Below the pieces are notes generated by a model. The model worked only from the letters and a program-made list of their open reading frames with translations, was not told the origin of the DNA and made no database searches. Below, piece by piece: positions 9,160-18,662 of a stretch of DNA of 64,000 nt; position 1 is the stretch's first letter; every line of letters starts with the position of its first letter. Position numbers and translations under genes: made by a program. The DNA comes from DASSQJ01 sp963726295 (GTDB taxonomy: Bacteria; Actinomycetota; Actinomycetes; Actinomycetales; Dermatophilaceae), in contig CAVSBW010000002.1 in the NCBI GenBank assembly GCA_963726295.1, positions 682,001 through 746,000 on the forward strand. Direction: 5' to 3'.

Positions 9160-9816
9160 ATGGACGCGTTGAGGGGGCGCTGGGCCTCGGACATGGCCCG
9201 CGCGGTACCGGGGGCGGACACGACGGCGGTCGAGGCGGTCGGGGAGGACCTGCTGCGGCGCTGGCGCGAGCCGCACCGGATCTACCACGACGTCGGCCAT
9301 CTCGCCGAGGTGATCGCGGCCGTCGACACCCTCGCCCGGACGGAACGGGTCGGGCCTCGTGGGCACGCTGCTGCGCTGCTCGGCGCCTGGTTCCACGACG
9401 CGGTGTACGCCGTGGACGACCCCGGCGGCAACGAGCAGCGCAGCGCAGAGCTGGCATCGGAGTCGCTGGAAGGGCTCGGAGCGCCGGGAGTGCTCGTCGA
9501 GCGCGTCGTCGGCCTTGTGCTCGACACCGCGGATCACGACCTCGGCGGTCGGGTCCGCGACCCCGCCCGAGTGCTGCTCCACGACGCCGACCTCTGGGTG
9601 CTGGCCGCCCCGGTCGACCGGTTCGACGAGTACTGCCGCCAGGTGCGCGAGGAGTACTCGCGCGTGCCCGCGTCCGCGTACGGCCGGGCGCGAACGGAGG
9701 TGTTGCGCCCCTTCCTGTGCCGCGAGCACGTCTACCGCACGCGCCATGCGCGCTCGGAGTGGGAACCGGCTGCCCGGGAGAACCTCGCCCGAGAGCTCAC
9801 CAGGCTGGCGGCCTGA
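9160..9816 (+). CDS. HD-domain metal-dependent phosphohydrolase family protein
   Basis: The 218-residue product has the HD fold signature: RIYHDVGHLAEV (about 46-57), then WFHDAVY with the paired His-Asp, then TADHD and LLHDADLWVL, which supply the remaining metal ligands. The family hydrolyses phosphodiester or nucleotide substrates, but the substrate here is unknown; proteins of this size are usually annotated only as HD superfamily. ATG 9160 lies inside a longer open frame; homology begins there. The 3' end overlaps the convergent NUDIX gene by 20 nt. Confidence 0.85.
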   Translation: MDALRGRWASDMARAVPGADTTAVEAVGEDLLRRWREPHRIYHDVGHLAEVIAAVDTLARTERVGPRGHAAALLGAWFHDAVYAVDDPGGNEQRSAELASESLEGLGAPGVLVERVVGLVLDTADHDLGGRVRDPARVLLHDADLWVLAAPVDRFDEYCRQVREEYSRVPASAYGRARTEVLRPFLCREHVYRTRHARSEWEPAARENLARELTRLAA

Positions 9817-10573
9817 ACACCGCCTCGACGAGCGGCCAGTGGAACTGGTGTCCGCAGAGCGCCACCAGCTCGTCCCACTTGACCCACCGCCGGTCGTCGG
9901 TGTCGTCGAGCGCCGACCGGAGCGGGGGACGGACCGCCACGAGGTCGACCGCGTAGACCTGCATGAGGTCCTGCCCCTCGCGCCACAGCCCACCCGTGGT
10001 GTCGGGGCGGAAGCGCTCGTATCCGACCGGGCGCAGCGCGGCCGGGTCCACGACGAGCCCGCTCTCCTCCGCCACCTCGCGGACGGCGTTCTCGCGCACC
10101 GACTCCGGCGGCTCGCGCCATCCCCCCGGGGCGCCCCACTCGTCGCGGCGCACCGACCGGACCGCCAGGTGGTCGGAGGCGGCGTCGCGTACGAGCACGA
10201 CCGCAGCGAAGACCCGCCGCTCGTCGGCCTCGCGCTCTGACCGGATTAGGTCCACGTCGGCCGTGGTGCCGTCGGGGAACCGCACACCGGACACCCGGGC
10301 CACCCCCTTGTCCCCCCGGCGCTTCTGCAGGCGCAGCCCGCCGGCCACGAGCGCCTGCAGCAGCTCACGGGGACCGACCGGGCGGGCGCCCGCCGCGACC
10401 ACCTCCGCGTAGCGCTCCTCGGGGACGTCGTAGTGGTCCCCCTCGAAGGCCCGGCGCGGGATGCCGACCGCCTCGGCGAAGACGTGGAGCTCCGTCGTGC
10501 TCGTGTCGCTCACCAGGTGCGACCACCGACGGCCGTGCGCCTCGGTGTGGGGCGGGTCGATGAGGATGGCCAC
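9797..10573 (-). CDS. DUF4031-NUDIX hydrolase fusion
   Basis: A 258-residue two-domain protein. Residues 1-80 match DUF4031, with ILIDPP at the N-terminus, HGRRWSHLVSDTS and the paired HVFAEAVGIPRRAFEGDHYDVP-like segment. Residues about 110-255 form a NUDIX domain with the box GGWREPPESVRENAVREVAEESG, split here only by normal variation. NUDIX enzymes hydrolyse nucleoside diphosphates linked to another group; substrate unknown. GTG 10573 was chosen because DUF4031 homology starts there; no strong SD is seen. The 3' end overlaps the HD gene. Confidence 0.88.
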   Translation of the reverse strand: MAILIDPPHTEAHGRRWSHLVSDTSTTELHVFAEAVGIPRRAFEGDHYDVPEERYAEVVAAGARPVGPRELLQALVAGGLRLQKRRGDKGVARVSGVRFPDGTTADVDLIRSEREADERRVFAAVVLVRDAASDHLAVRSVRRDEWGAPGGWREPPESVRENAVREVAEESGLVVDPAALRPVGYERFRPDTTGGLWREGQDLMQVYAVDLVAVRPPLRSALDDTDDRRWVKWDELVALCGHQFHWPLVEAVFRPPAW

Positions 10574-10690
10574 GGGGTCGATCGTAGGAGGGCCGGGCCT
10601 GTGGACAACCGCGCGGACCCCCGCTCGGTCCGCCGTAACGTCGTCGTGAGTGGTCGCCCACCGGGGCGGCCTCCGACACCGGGGGGACCC

Positions 10691-10981
10691 ATGGCAGCCC
10701 AGTTCCAGGTCGACACCGACCGCATCGCGTGCGCCGCCGGCGACGTCGCGCGCATCTCCGCCGAGATCGAGGGCGAGGTCGCGCACATGCTGGCCCGGCT
10801 CACCGGCCTCCAGGACGCGTGGACCGGTTCGGCGTCCGCTCAGTTCCAGGGGGTCGTCGCGCAGTGGCGGGCCACCCAGCAGCAGGTGCGCGAGTCACTC
10901 GACACCATCGGTCGCGTGCTCGCGGCGGCCGGCACGCAGTACGCCGAGACCGAGGCCCAGGCGACCCGCATGTTCACCTGA
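10691..10981 (+). CDS. Orphan WXG100-family ESX secretion-type protein
   Basis: A 96-residue helical-hairpin protein with the WXG turn as WTGSASAQF near residue 43, flanked by two amphipathic helices. Length and motif match the EsxA/EsxB (WXG100) family, whose members are exported as dimers by type VII secretion. No EccA-E, PE/PPE, mycosin or second WXG100 gene is in the window, so partner and machinery are not local. It is divergent from the NUDIX gene. A GGGGGG run precedes ATG 10691. Export is inferred from family. Confidence 0.88.
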   Translation: MAAQFQVDTDRIACAAGDVARISAEIEGEVAHMLARLTGLQDAWTGSASAQFQGVVAQWRATQQQVRESLDTIGRVLAAAGTQYAETEAQATRMFT

Positions 10982-11095
10982 CCCGGCACGGGCGACCCGT
11001 GACGTCGCGGGCACCGGTCGGGCGGCAGGGGTCGGTCCGAGGCCGAGGTCTCTCGATTGCCGGCACAGGGTCCCGGGCGCCGTGCCGGCCGGCGC

Positions 11096-13648
11096 TCACT
11101 CGGTGGCAATGGCGCGCAGCACGTCGAGGCGGGCGGCTCGGCGACCGGGCCAGAGGGCCGCGAGCACCCCGACGACGGCGGCGACGGCGACGAAGAGGAC
11201 GAGCTGCCCCCAGGGCACCGCGAGGACATCGATGCCGTCGTCGATGAGCGACCGCTGCAGCGCCACGGCGAAGACGAGGCCGAGACCGATCCCGAGCACT
11301 GCCCCGAGCACGGCGATGGCCACCGACTCCAGCCGCAGCATCATCCGCAGCTGGCGGCGGCTGAGGCCCACCGCCCGGAGCAGCCCGATCTCGCGCACCC
11401 GCTCGACCACCGAGAGGGCCAGCGTGTTGACGATCCCGAGGACGGCGATGACCACGGCCAGCCCGAGCAGGGCGTAGACGATGAAGAGCACCTGGTCGAT
11501 CGGCTGGCGCTGCTTGGCCGCGAACTCGGCCTGGTCGCCCACGGTGACGGTGGGCAGGTCGGCCACGACACCCTCGAGCGCCGACCGGAGGGCGGTCCGG
11601 TCGGCACCCGGCGCCGCGGTGATGAACACGGTGCGGTCGGTGGGGGGCACGCCGAGGGCCTCGAACCCGGCGAGTGACATCGTCACGTCCGTCTGGAGCA
11701 CCGCCCCGGTGTCGTAGGTGGCCACCACGGTGGCCGGCACCTCGTCGCCGGCGAAGCCCACCGTCACGGCCGACCCGACGGCCAGACCGTGGTCTTCGGC
11801 GTAGCCGGTCGAGAGCGCCACACCCTCGGTGCCCAGGTCGTCGAGGGACCCGGTCACGACGGCGGGTCGGGCGATGCCCGCGAGGGCGCCGGGGTCGATG
11901 CCGCTCGCGAACTCGCGGTCGCCGCCCACCTCCACGCGCGTGCCACGGACGCGCAGCACGTCGGCGACGCCCGGAACCCGCTCGATGTCATCGGCGATGG
12001 TGGCGGAGAAGCCCTGCCCGACGACGCTCGACACCACGTAGTCCGCGACGACGTCGTCGGCGAGGGCCTTGTCGATGCTGGCCTTGGCCGACGCCCCGAG
12101 CACCGACATCATCGTCACCAGCGAGACCCCGATCATCAGGGCCGAGGCGGTGGCCCCGGTACGGCGGGGGTTGCGGCGGGCGTTCTGCTCGGCCATCCGC
12201 CCGACGGCACCGAAGCTGCGGCGGTACCCCCACCCGAGCGCACCGAGCACCGGGCGGCCGACCACGGGGCTCACCAGCGCGGTGCCCACCAGCACGCAGA
12301 AGATGCCGGCTCCGAGGACGTAGGTGGGCTCGCTGCTCCACCCCGCGAGGCCACCGGCCATCCCCGCGACACCCGCGACGAGCAGCACGCTGCCGACGAC
12401 GAGGCGCCAACGCATGCCGCCCTCGGCGAGCACCGCGTCGTCGCGCATCGCCGCCACCGGAGGCACCCGCCCAGCACGACGCGCGGGCAGGTAAGCGGCG
12501 ACGACGGTGACGAGCAGCCCCACGACCAGGGCCACCACCACCGTCCGCGGACGGAGAACGAGCTCGCTGGCGGTGAGGTCGAGACCCACGCGGCCGAACA
12601 CGGCCTTGATACCGATGGCGAGGAGCACCCCCAGACCGACGCCGACCGCCGACCCGGCCAGCCCCACGACGGCGGCCTCGAGCAGCACGCTCCACGCGAC
12701 CTGTCGTCGGCTGGCCCCGATGGCACGCAGCAGCGCGAGCTCGCGGCTGCGCTGGGCCACGAGGATGGAGAAGGTGTTGACGATGAGGAAGGCGCCCACG
12801 GTGAGGGCGACCCCGGCGAACACGAGCAGGAAGGTGTTCACGAACGAGAGCGCGTCGCCGATCCGGCTGGCTGCCCGGGCGGCCGCGGCCGCGCCGGTGG
12901 TGGCCTCGTAGCCGTCGGGGAGCACGGCGTCGACGGCCGCCTTCAGCTGGTCCTGGCTCGTGCCCTGGGCGGCGGTGACCCAGGCGGTCGACCAGGCGTC
13001 CTCGCCGCCGACGTACAGCTCCTGTGCCTGCTGCGGCGAGAACATGACGATGCTCGCGCCGACGAGCGAGGCGCCCGCGAAGTCGGCCGTCCCGACCAGA
13101 CGCGCCGTCACGCGCGGCTGCTCGGTGGAGGTGATGATCGAGACGTCCTCCCCGACGAGGTACCCGGCCTTGTCAGCGGTGTCGCTGTCGAGGACGACCT
13201 CGTCGGGAGCGGTCGGCCAGCGCCCGCCCTCGAGCGTGGCCGTGGGCACGCCATCGGCCGCCGGGCCGTCGCTGTAGCTGAGCGCGATGCCCGGTGGACC
13301 ACCACCGCCGATGAGCTTCCCGCTGGTCGAGACGACGAAGGTGCCGAAGGCGGTGACACGGCCGTCCGCGCGAGCCGCGCCTCGCAACCCTGCGAGCTCG
13401 GTGACCAGGGACTGCGGCACGGTGCTGGCCCCTCCCTGGCCGGCCAGGGGCGCGCCCCCCGTACCCCCGACCGGACGCACGATGACGTCGCCGACGGCCC
13501 CGCTCGTGATGCCGGTGAAGGCCCTGTCGAGGGTGTCGGTGAAGACGTACGACCCCGCGACGAACGCGACACCCAGCACGACGGCAACCATGCTGAGGAG
13601 CAGGCGCAGCTTGTGGGCGACGATTCCCCGCAGGGTGGCGCGCAGCAC
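11096..13648 (-). CDS. MacB/FtsX-type ABC exporter permease
   Basis: An 850-residue permease with two FtsX domains. One transmembrane helix lies near the N-terminus (about 14-35), followed by a large extracytoplasmic MacB-PCD-like domain. Groups of three helices lie near 255-400, further helices near 425-480, a second extracytoplasmic domain follows, and the last three helices are near 720-845. RELALLRAIGASRRQV and REIGLLRAVGLSRRQL are the paired coupling-helix motifs. The GTG start lies 2 nt after the ATPase stop, so they form one operon. Likely lipoprotein, peptide or lipid export; substrate unknown. The open frame upstream of 13648 is a shadow of the ATPase. Confidence 0.93.
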   Translation of the reverse strand: MLRATLRGIVAHKLRLLLSMVAVVLGVAFVAGSYVFTDTLDRAFTGITSGAVGDVIVRPVGGTGGAPLAGQGGASTVPQSLVTELAGLRGAARADGRVTAFGTFVVSTSGKLIGGGGPPGIALSYSDGPAADGVPTATLEGGRWPTAPDEVVLDSDTADKAGYLVGEDVSIITSTEQPRVTARLVGTADFAGASLVGASIVMFSPQQAQELYVGGEDAWSTAWVTAAQGTSQDQLKAAVDAVLPDGYEATTGAAAAARAASRIGDALSFVNTFLLVFAGVALTVGAFLIVNTFSILVAQRSRELALLRAIGASRRQVAWSVLLEAAVVGLAGSAVGVGLGVLLAIGIKAVFGRVGLDLTASELVLRPRTVVVALVVGLLVTVVAAYLPARRAGRVPPVAAMRDDAVLAEGGMRWRLVVGSVLLVAGVAGMAGGLAGWSSEPTYVLGAGIFCVLVGTALVSPVVGRPVLGALGWGYRRSFGAVGRMAEQNARRNPRRTGATASALMIGVSLVTMMSVLGASAKASIDKALADDVVADYVVSSVVGQGFSATIADDIERVPGVADVLRVRGTRVEVGGDREFASGIDPGALAGIARPAVVTGSLDDLGTEGVALSTGYAEDHGLAVGSAVTVGFAGDEVPATVVATYDTGAVLQTDVTMSLAGFEALGVPPTDRTVFITAAPGADRTALRSALEGVVADLPTVTVGDQAEFAAKQRQPIDQVLFIVYALLGLAVVIAVLGIVNTLALSVVERVREIGLLRAVGLSRRQLRMMLRLESVAIAVLGAVLGIGLGLVFAVALQRSLIDDGIDVLAVPWGQLVLFVAVAAVVGVLAALWPGRRAARLDVLRAIATE

Positions 13649-13650
13649 CG

Positions 13651-14427
13651 TCAGGCCCCGCCGGGGCGGTCGAGCGCGGCCATCCGCTCGAGGACGCGCT
13701 CGGGCGTGGGCTCGCGCAGCTCGTTGACGACCTTGCCGTCGGCGAGGAAGACAACCCGGTCGGTCCAGCTGGCGGCCCCCGGGTCGTGGGTCACCATGAC
13801 GACCGTCTGGTGGTGCTGGTCGACCGCGGCACGGAGGAAGCCGAGCACCTCGGCCCCCGAGGTCGAGTCGAGGTTGCCCGTGGGCTCGTCGGCGAAGACC
13901 ACGTCGGGGCGGCCCATGAGGGCCCGCGCGCACGCGACCCGCTGCTGCTGCCCACCGGACAGCTCACCCGGCCGGTGCCCGAGCCGGTCACGCAGGCCGA
14001 CGGTGTCGACGACCTCGTCGAACCACGCCGGGTCGGGCCGACGGCCCGCGATGGCCAGCGGGAGGACGATGTTCTCCTCGGCGGTGAGCGTGGGCACGAG
14101 GTTGAACGCCTGGAAGACGAACCCGATGCGGTCACGCCGCAGCTCGGTGAGGGCGCGCTCCTTCAGCGTCGTGAGGTCGACGTCGCCGAGGAACACCTGG
14201 CCCGACGACGCGTCGTCCAGGCCGGCCGCGCAGTGCATCAGGGTGGACTTGCCCGAGCCCGACTTCCCCATGACCGCGGTGAACTCCCCGGCGGTCAGCT
14301 CCAGGGTGACGTCGTCGAGCGCGACGACCTTCGTCTCGCCCGCCCCATAGACCTTGGAGAGTCCGACGACACGGGCCGCCGCCGTCCGGGGCACGGTCTG
14401 CTCGTCGGTGGGTTCGGCGATGGTCAT
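13651..14427 (-). CDS. ABC transporter ATP-binding protein (LolD/MacB type)
   Basis: The 258-residue ATPase has Walker A GKSGSGKST (about 54-62), Q-loop FVFQAFNL, signature LSGGQQQRVACARAL, Walker B VVFADEPTGNLD and H-loop VTHD. The sequence ADEPTGNLDS is typical of the LolD/MacB/FtsE class that works with FtsX-type permeases, and such a permease follows 2 nt downstream. GGAGG precedes ATG 14427 by about 11 nt. It energises the exporter through mechanotransmission in known family members. Confidence 0.95.
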   Translation of the reverse strand: MTIAEPTDEQTVPRTAAARVVGLSKVYGAGETKVVALDDVTLELTAGEFTAVMGKSGSGKSTLMHCAAGLDDASSGQVFLGDVDLTTLKERALTELRRDRIGFVFQAFNLVPTLTAEENIVLPLAIAGRRPDPAWFDEVVDTVGLRDRLGHRPGELSGGQQQRVACARALMGRPDVVFADEPTGNLDSTSGAEVLGFLRAAVDQHHQTVVMVTHDPGAASWTDRVVFLADGKVVNELREPTPERVLERMAALDRPGGA

Positions 14428-14464
14428 GCGGGGTCGACCTCCGGGGGTGGGGACTGCGACAACG

Positions 14465-16222
14465 CTAGGCGACGGCGTGCGAGTTCCGGGCGCCGGGGCG
14501 GTTGTCGAAGGTCGGCCCGGTCTCCGGGGACCACGCCCCGTCGATGCGCACGGTCTGCACCTCGCGCAGCCGGGGGTTCGCGTAGTCGCCGTCGACGACC
14601 TCGCCGGTGACCCAGCGCAGGTGCAGCCCGTCGTCGCCGACCCTGCAGATCGCGACGTTGTTGTCGAACCACGGACCGTGGGTGACCCGCCACGGGTAGG
14701 CCGGATCGGGCACCGTCTCCGAGCGGGAGGCGAGGAAGCGCATCGGCCGCACGAGCGACTTGGCGAGGAGCGACATCATGACGCGCACCCCGACCGGCAT
14801 CGGGTTGCGGATGGGCGAGCACACCGCCTGCAGGATCCGCGACCGCGCGCCGTGGCGTCCCCGGTCGGTGACCTCCGCGAGGTAGGAGTTGTGGACGTCG
14901 CCGGAGAGGAAGGTGACGGTGGCCGGCGGCACGCCCCGGTCACCGCGGGCGACGCCCATCACCATCTCGAAGACCTGGTCGAAGCCCTCGTTGAAGGCCG
15001 CCCAGTGCTCCAGGTCGACCCGCCGGCGCAGCCGTTCGGCGTAACGCGACGCCCGGGGGCCGAACCCGCCGTCGGCGACCGCCTCGTCCAGGGCCTCGAA
15101 GTCGTGCAGCCCCGGCGGGAGCAGGAACGGCAAGGAGGTTCCGACGAAGACGTGGCGGTGACCGCCCCGCAGGGTGTCGTCGAGCCACTCCAGCTCCACG
15201 GGGTCCAGCATCGACCGGCAGTCGGGGTTGAGGTCGCGGGCCGCCCGGGAGTCGACGACGACGAGGAGGCAGTCACCGAGCCCTCGCGTGTAGCTCCAGC
15301 GGTAGGTCTCCGGCTCGGCGTCGGCCCGGGCCGCGAGCGCGCGCAGCTGGTCGGTGACGTCGAGCTCACCCTCCGCGCCCGACGCCGCGTGGTCCAGCAC
15401 CCGCCGGTAGAGCTCCTCCTCGGCCAGCTCGGAGGGCGAGAGGTTGCCGAGGTGCTGGTAGACCCAGTACGACGACAGACCACTGACGATCCGCTCCTGC
15501 CACCACGTCGTGGCGCGGATGTCACGCCGCCAGGACCACGAGGTGTTCCAGTCGTCGCGGATGTCGTGGTCGTCGAAGATCATCGCCGTCGGCAGCGTCG
15601 AGAGCACCCACCGGATCACCTCGTCGCACCAGGCGAGGCGATAGAGCTCGGCGTACTCCGGGTAGTCCTTGATCTCCTCGTGGGGCGGCTCGGAGACGTC
15701 ACGGCGCGCGCGCATGAATGCGTCCAGCTCGGGGTGTGGCGTGGTGTCGGCGTACACCTGGTCGCCGAGGAGCACGAAGAGGGACGGCCAGGTCGCGTCC
15801 GGGTCGTCACGCAGGGCGAGGGCCAGCGTGCGCAGCGCGTCGACCCCGTGCTCCTCGGTGCCCGCCTCGTCGTGGGTCCCAGTGGTGCGGCAGGAACCGA
15901 ACGCGAACTCCGGGAGGCGGTCGGGGCCGAGGGTCCGGATGCGGCTCTCCGGGGTACCGGGGCGCGGCCACACCCGCTCGTCGCCCAGCCGCACCTCGTA
16001 GGGGTCGTCACTGCCCGGCTCGAGTCCGTCGCAGACGACGAGGGCGAAGTGGTCGTCGTGGAAGCGGAAGGTCGGGACGGTCCAGGAGCGGCCGGCCCGG
16101 GTCACAGTCACGGTCGTGGCATCGCGGGTGCGCACCCAGACCGTGGCCGAGGTGTCGTCGACATAGCGCAGCATCGGGCCGAGGACGAGGGGTTCGTTCG
16201 GGTCCGGGCCGAGGTGTGGCAT
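14465..16222 (-). CDS. PhoD-like alkaline phosphatase family metallophosphoesterase
   Basis: A 585-residue protein with a short N-terminal beta domain followed by a PhoD-like metallophosphatase domain. Marks include FGSCR, LLGDQVYAD, IFDDHDIRDDWNTS, LSGDVHNSYLAEV and VDSRAARDLNP. These give the Asp, His and Asn metal ligands of a calcineurin-like active site. No signal peptide or Tat motif is visible, unlike secreted PhoD, so it may act in the cytoplasm; this subgroup is common in actinobacteria and its substrate is uncertain. It lies downstream of groEL, separated by a hairpin. Confidence 0.88.
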   Translation of the reverse strand: MPHLGPDPNEPLVLGPMLRYVDDTSATVWVRTRDATTVTVTRAGRSWTVPTFRFHDDHFALVVCDGLEPGSDDPYEVRLGDERVWPRPGTPESRIRTLGPDRLPEFAFGSCRTTGTHDEAGTEEHGVDALRTLALALRDDPDATWPSLFVLLGDQVYADTTPHPELDAFMRARRDVSEPPHEEIKDYPEYAELYRLAWCDEVIRWVLSTLPTAMIFDDHDIRDDWNTSWSWRRDIRATTWWQERIVSGLSSYWVYQHLGNLSPSELAEEELYRRVLDHAASGAEGELDVTDQLRALAARADAEPETYRWSYTRGLGDCLLVVVDSRAARDLNPDCRSMLDPVELEWLDDTLRGGHRHVFVGTSLPFLLPPGLHDFEALDEAVADGGFGPRASRYAERLRRRVDLEHWAAFNEGFDQVFEMVMGVARGDRGVPPATVTFLSGDVHNSYLAEVTDRGRHGARSRILQAVCSPIRNPMPVGVRVMMSLLAKSLVRPMRFLASRSETVPDPAYPWRVTHGPWFDNNVAICRVGDDGLHLRWVTGEVVDGDYANPRLREVQTVRIDGAWSPETGPTFDNRPGARNSHAVA

Positions 16223-16286
16223 CCCGCCATGGTGCCGCGTGAGGCTGGGTGGTGGCTGTGGAGTGACAGGCTCCCTCCACCACGAC

Positions 16287-16320
16287 GACGGGCGCCCCTC
16301 CCGGAGGAGGAGCGCCCGTC
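16287..16320 (-). terminator. Hairpin terminator after groEL
   Basis: Arms 16287-16301 and 16306-16320 pair over 15 positions with one mismatch and a CGGA loop. A further imperfect CCACCACGAC/GACCGTGGTGG pairing lies outside. It is 22 nt past the groEL stop and should isolate the phosphatase gene downstream. Confidence 0.75.
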
Positions 16321-16341
16321 GGCGACCGTGGTGGGTCGGGC

Positions 16342-17967
<1,626 letters not shown>

Positions 17968-18085
17968 TCGGGTGGTTCCTCCCACGCGAATCGAAGGTGG
18001 GACCGGGCGGTGCCCGCGACGGACGGACCGGGCGCCTCGGCTCACGTCACCGTCGACTCCCGGACCTCACCGGACCGGTCGGCTG

Positions 18086-18112
18086 CTGTCACTCTCAGCA
18101 TGAGAGTGCTAA
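18086..18112 (-). promoter_or_regulatory. CIRCE element 1 (HrcA operator) upstream of groEL
   Basis: CTGTCACTC, nine bases, then GAGTGCTAA. This matches the CIRCE consensus TTAGCACTC-N9-GAGTGCTAA, perfect in the right arm and degenerate in the left. It is the site nearer to groEL, about 120 bp from the start codon. Confidence 0.9.
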
Positions 18113-18120
18113 CGACATTA

Positions 18121-18147
18121 TTGGCACTCTCACCCGGAGAGTGCAAA
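18121..18147 (-). promoter_or_regulatory. CIRCE element 2 (HrcA operator) upstream of groEL
   Basis: TTGGCACTC, nine bases, then GAGTGCAAA: one change in each arm from the CIRCE consensus. It lies 8 bp from element 1, so two HrcA dimers could bind side by side across the groEL promoter. Confidence 0.9.
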
Positions 18148-18159
18148 CGGCGGTCCGGC

Positions 18160-18624
18160 TCAGACCTCGGGGTTGTGCCCCTCGAAGGTCACCCGCATCG
18201 ATGCATCGGCCTCGGAGGTCACCGCGTCCTCGAGGTCGGCGACGAAGACGGCGACCGCCGTGCGGGCCGGGTTGGAGTCGAGCTCACCGAGGACCTCCCG
18301 CCAGGCCGCGAGGTTCGGCTGCGCCAGGGAGGTGCACGCCTCGGCCGGGGCGAGCGACTCGACCGCGGCCTCCAGGTCGGCCCGCGAGAGGTCGAGCGTC
18401 GCGGTGGACCCGTCGTGCCCGACCACCGTGGCCAGCACGACGGCCGGCAGGGCATGGGTGCCACCCGGCACGTTGACGTGGTGGAAGACCCACTCGGGCG
18501 AGGACGACGCCGGCGACAGCCCCACGGCCCAGGCCACCGGCCGCGCCCAGCCGTCGATCCGGTCCTCGAGGTGGGCACGGATGGCGGCCAGCCCCTCGGG
18601 GGTGCTCCAGTCCAGGTCCGTCAT
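18160..18624 (-). CDS. Hypothetical cytoplasmic protein, 154 aa
   Basis: I do not recognise this family. The protein is acidic and soluble, with no signal peptide, membrane helix or obvious catalytic motif. It has an N-terminal helix (WSTPEGLAAIRAHLEDRI), a Trp-containing middle (EWVFHHVNVPGG) and a beta-rich C-terminus. Codon use is strongly GC3-biased like its neighbours, which supports real coding. It is transcribed toward groEL, with the CIRCE region directly downstream, and is divergent from the phosphate transporter. Confidence 0.6.
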   Translation of the reverse strand: MTDLDWSTPEGLAAIRAHLEDRIDGWARPVAWAVGLSPASSSPEWVFHHVNVPGGTHALPAVVLATVVGHDGSTATLDLSRADLEAAVESLAPAEACTSLAQPNLAAWREVLGELDSNPARTAVAVFVADLEDAVTSEADASMRVTFEGHNPEV

Positions 18625-18662
18625 CGCCCCATCGTGTCAGGTCCGCCGTAGGTGAACGGGAG

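Noticed and set aside
7478..9457. A 659-codon minus-strand open frame
   Set aside because: Antisense to the DUF2339 membrane protein and the HD gene; composition and lack of motifs mark it as a shadow.
11789..14350. An 853-codon plus-strand open frame over the exporter genes
   Set aside because: His/Asp/Gly-rich composition without domains, wholly antisense to the well-supported FtsX permease and its ATPase; a typical high-G+C shadow.
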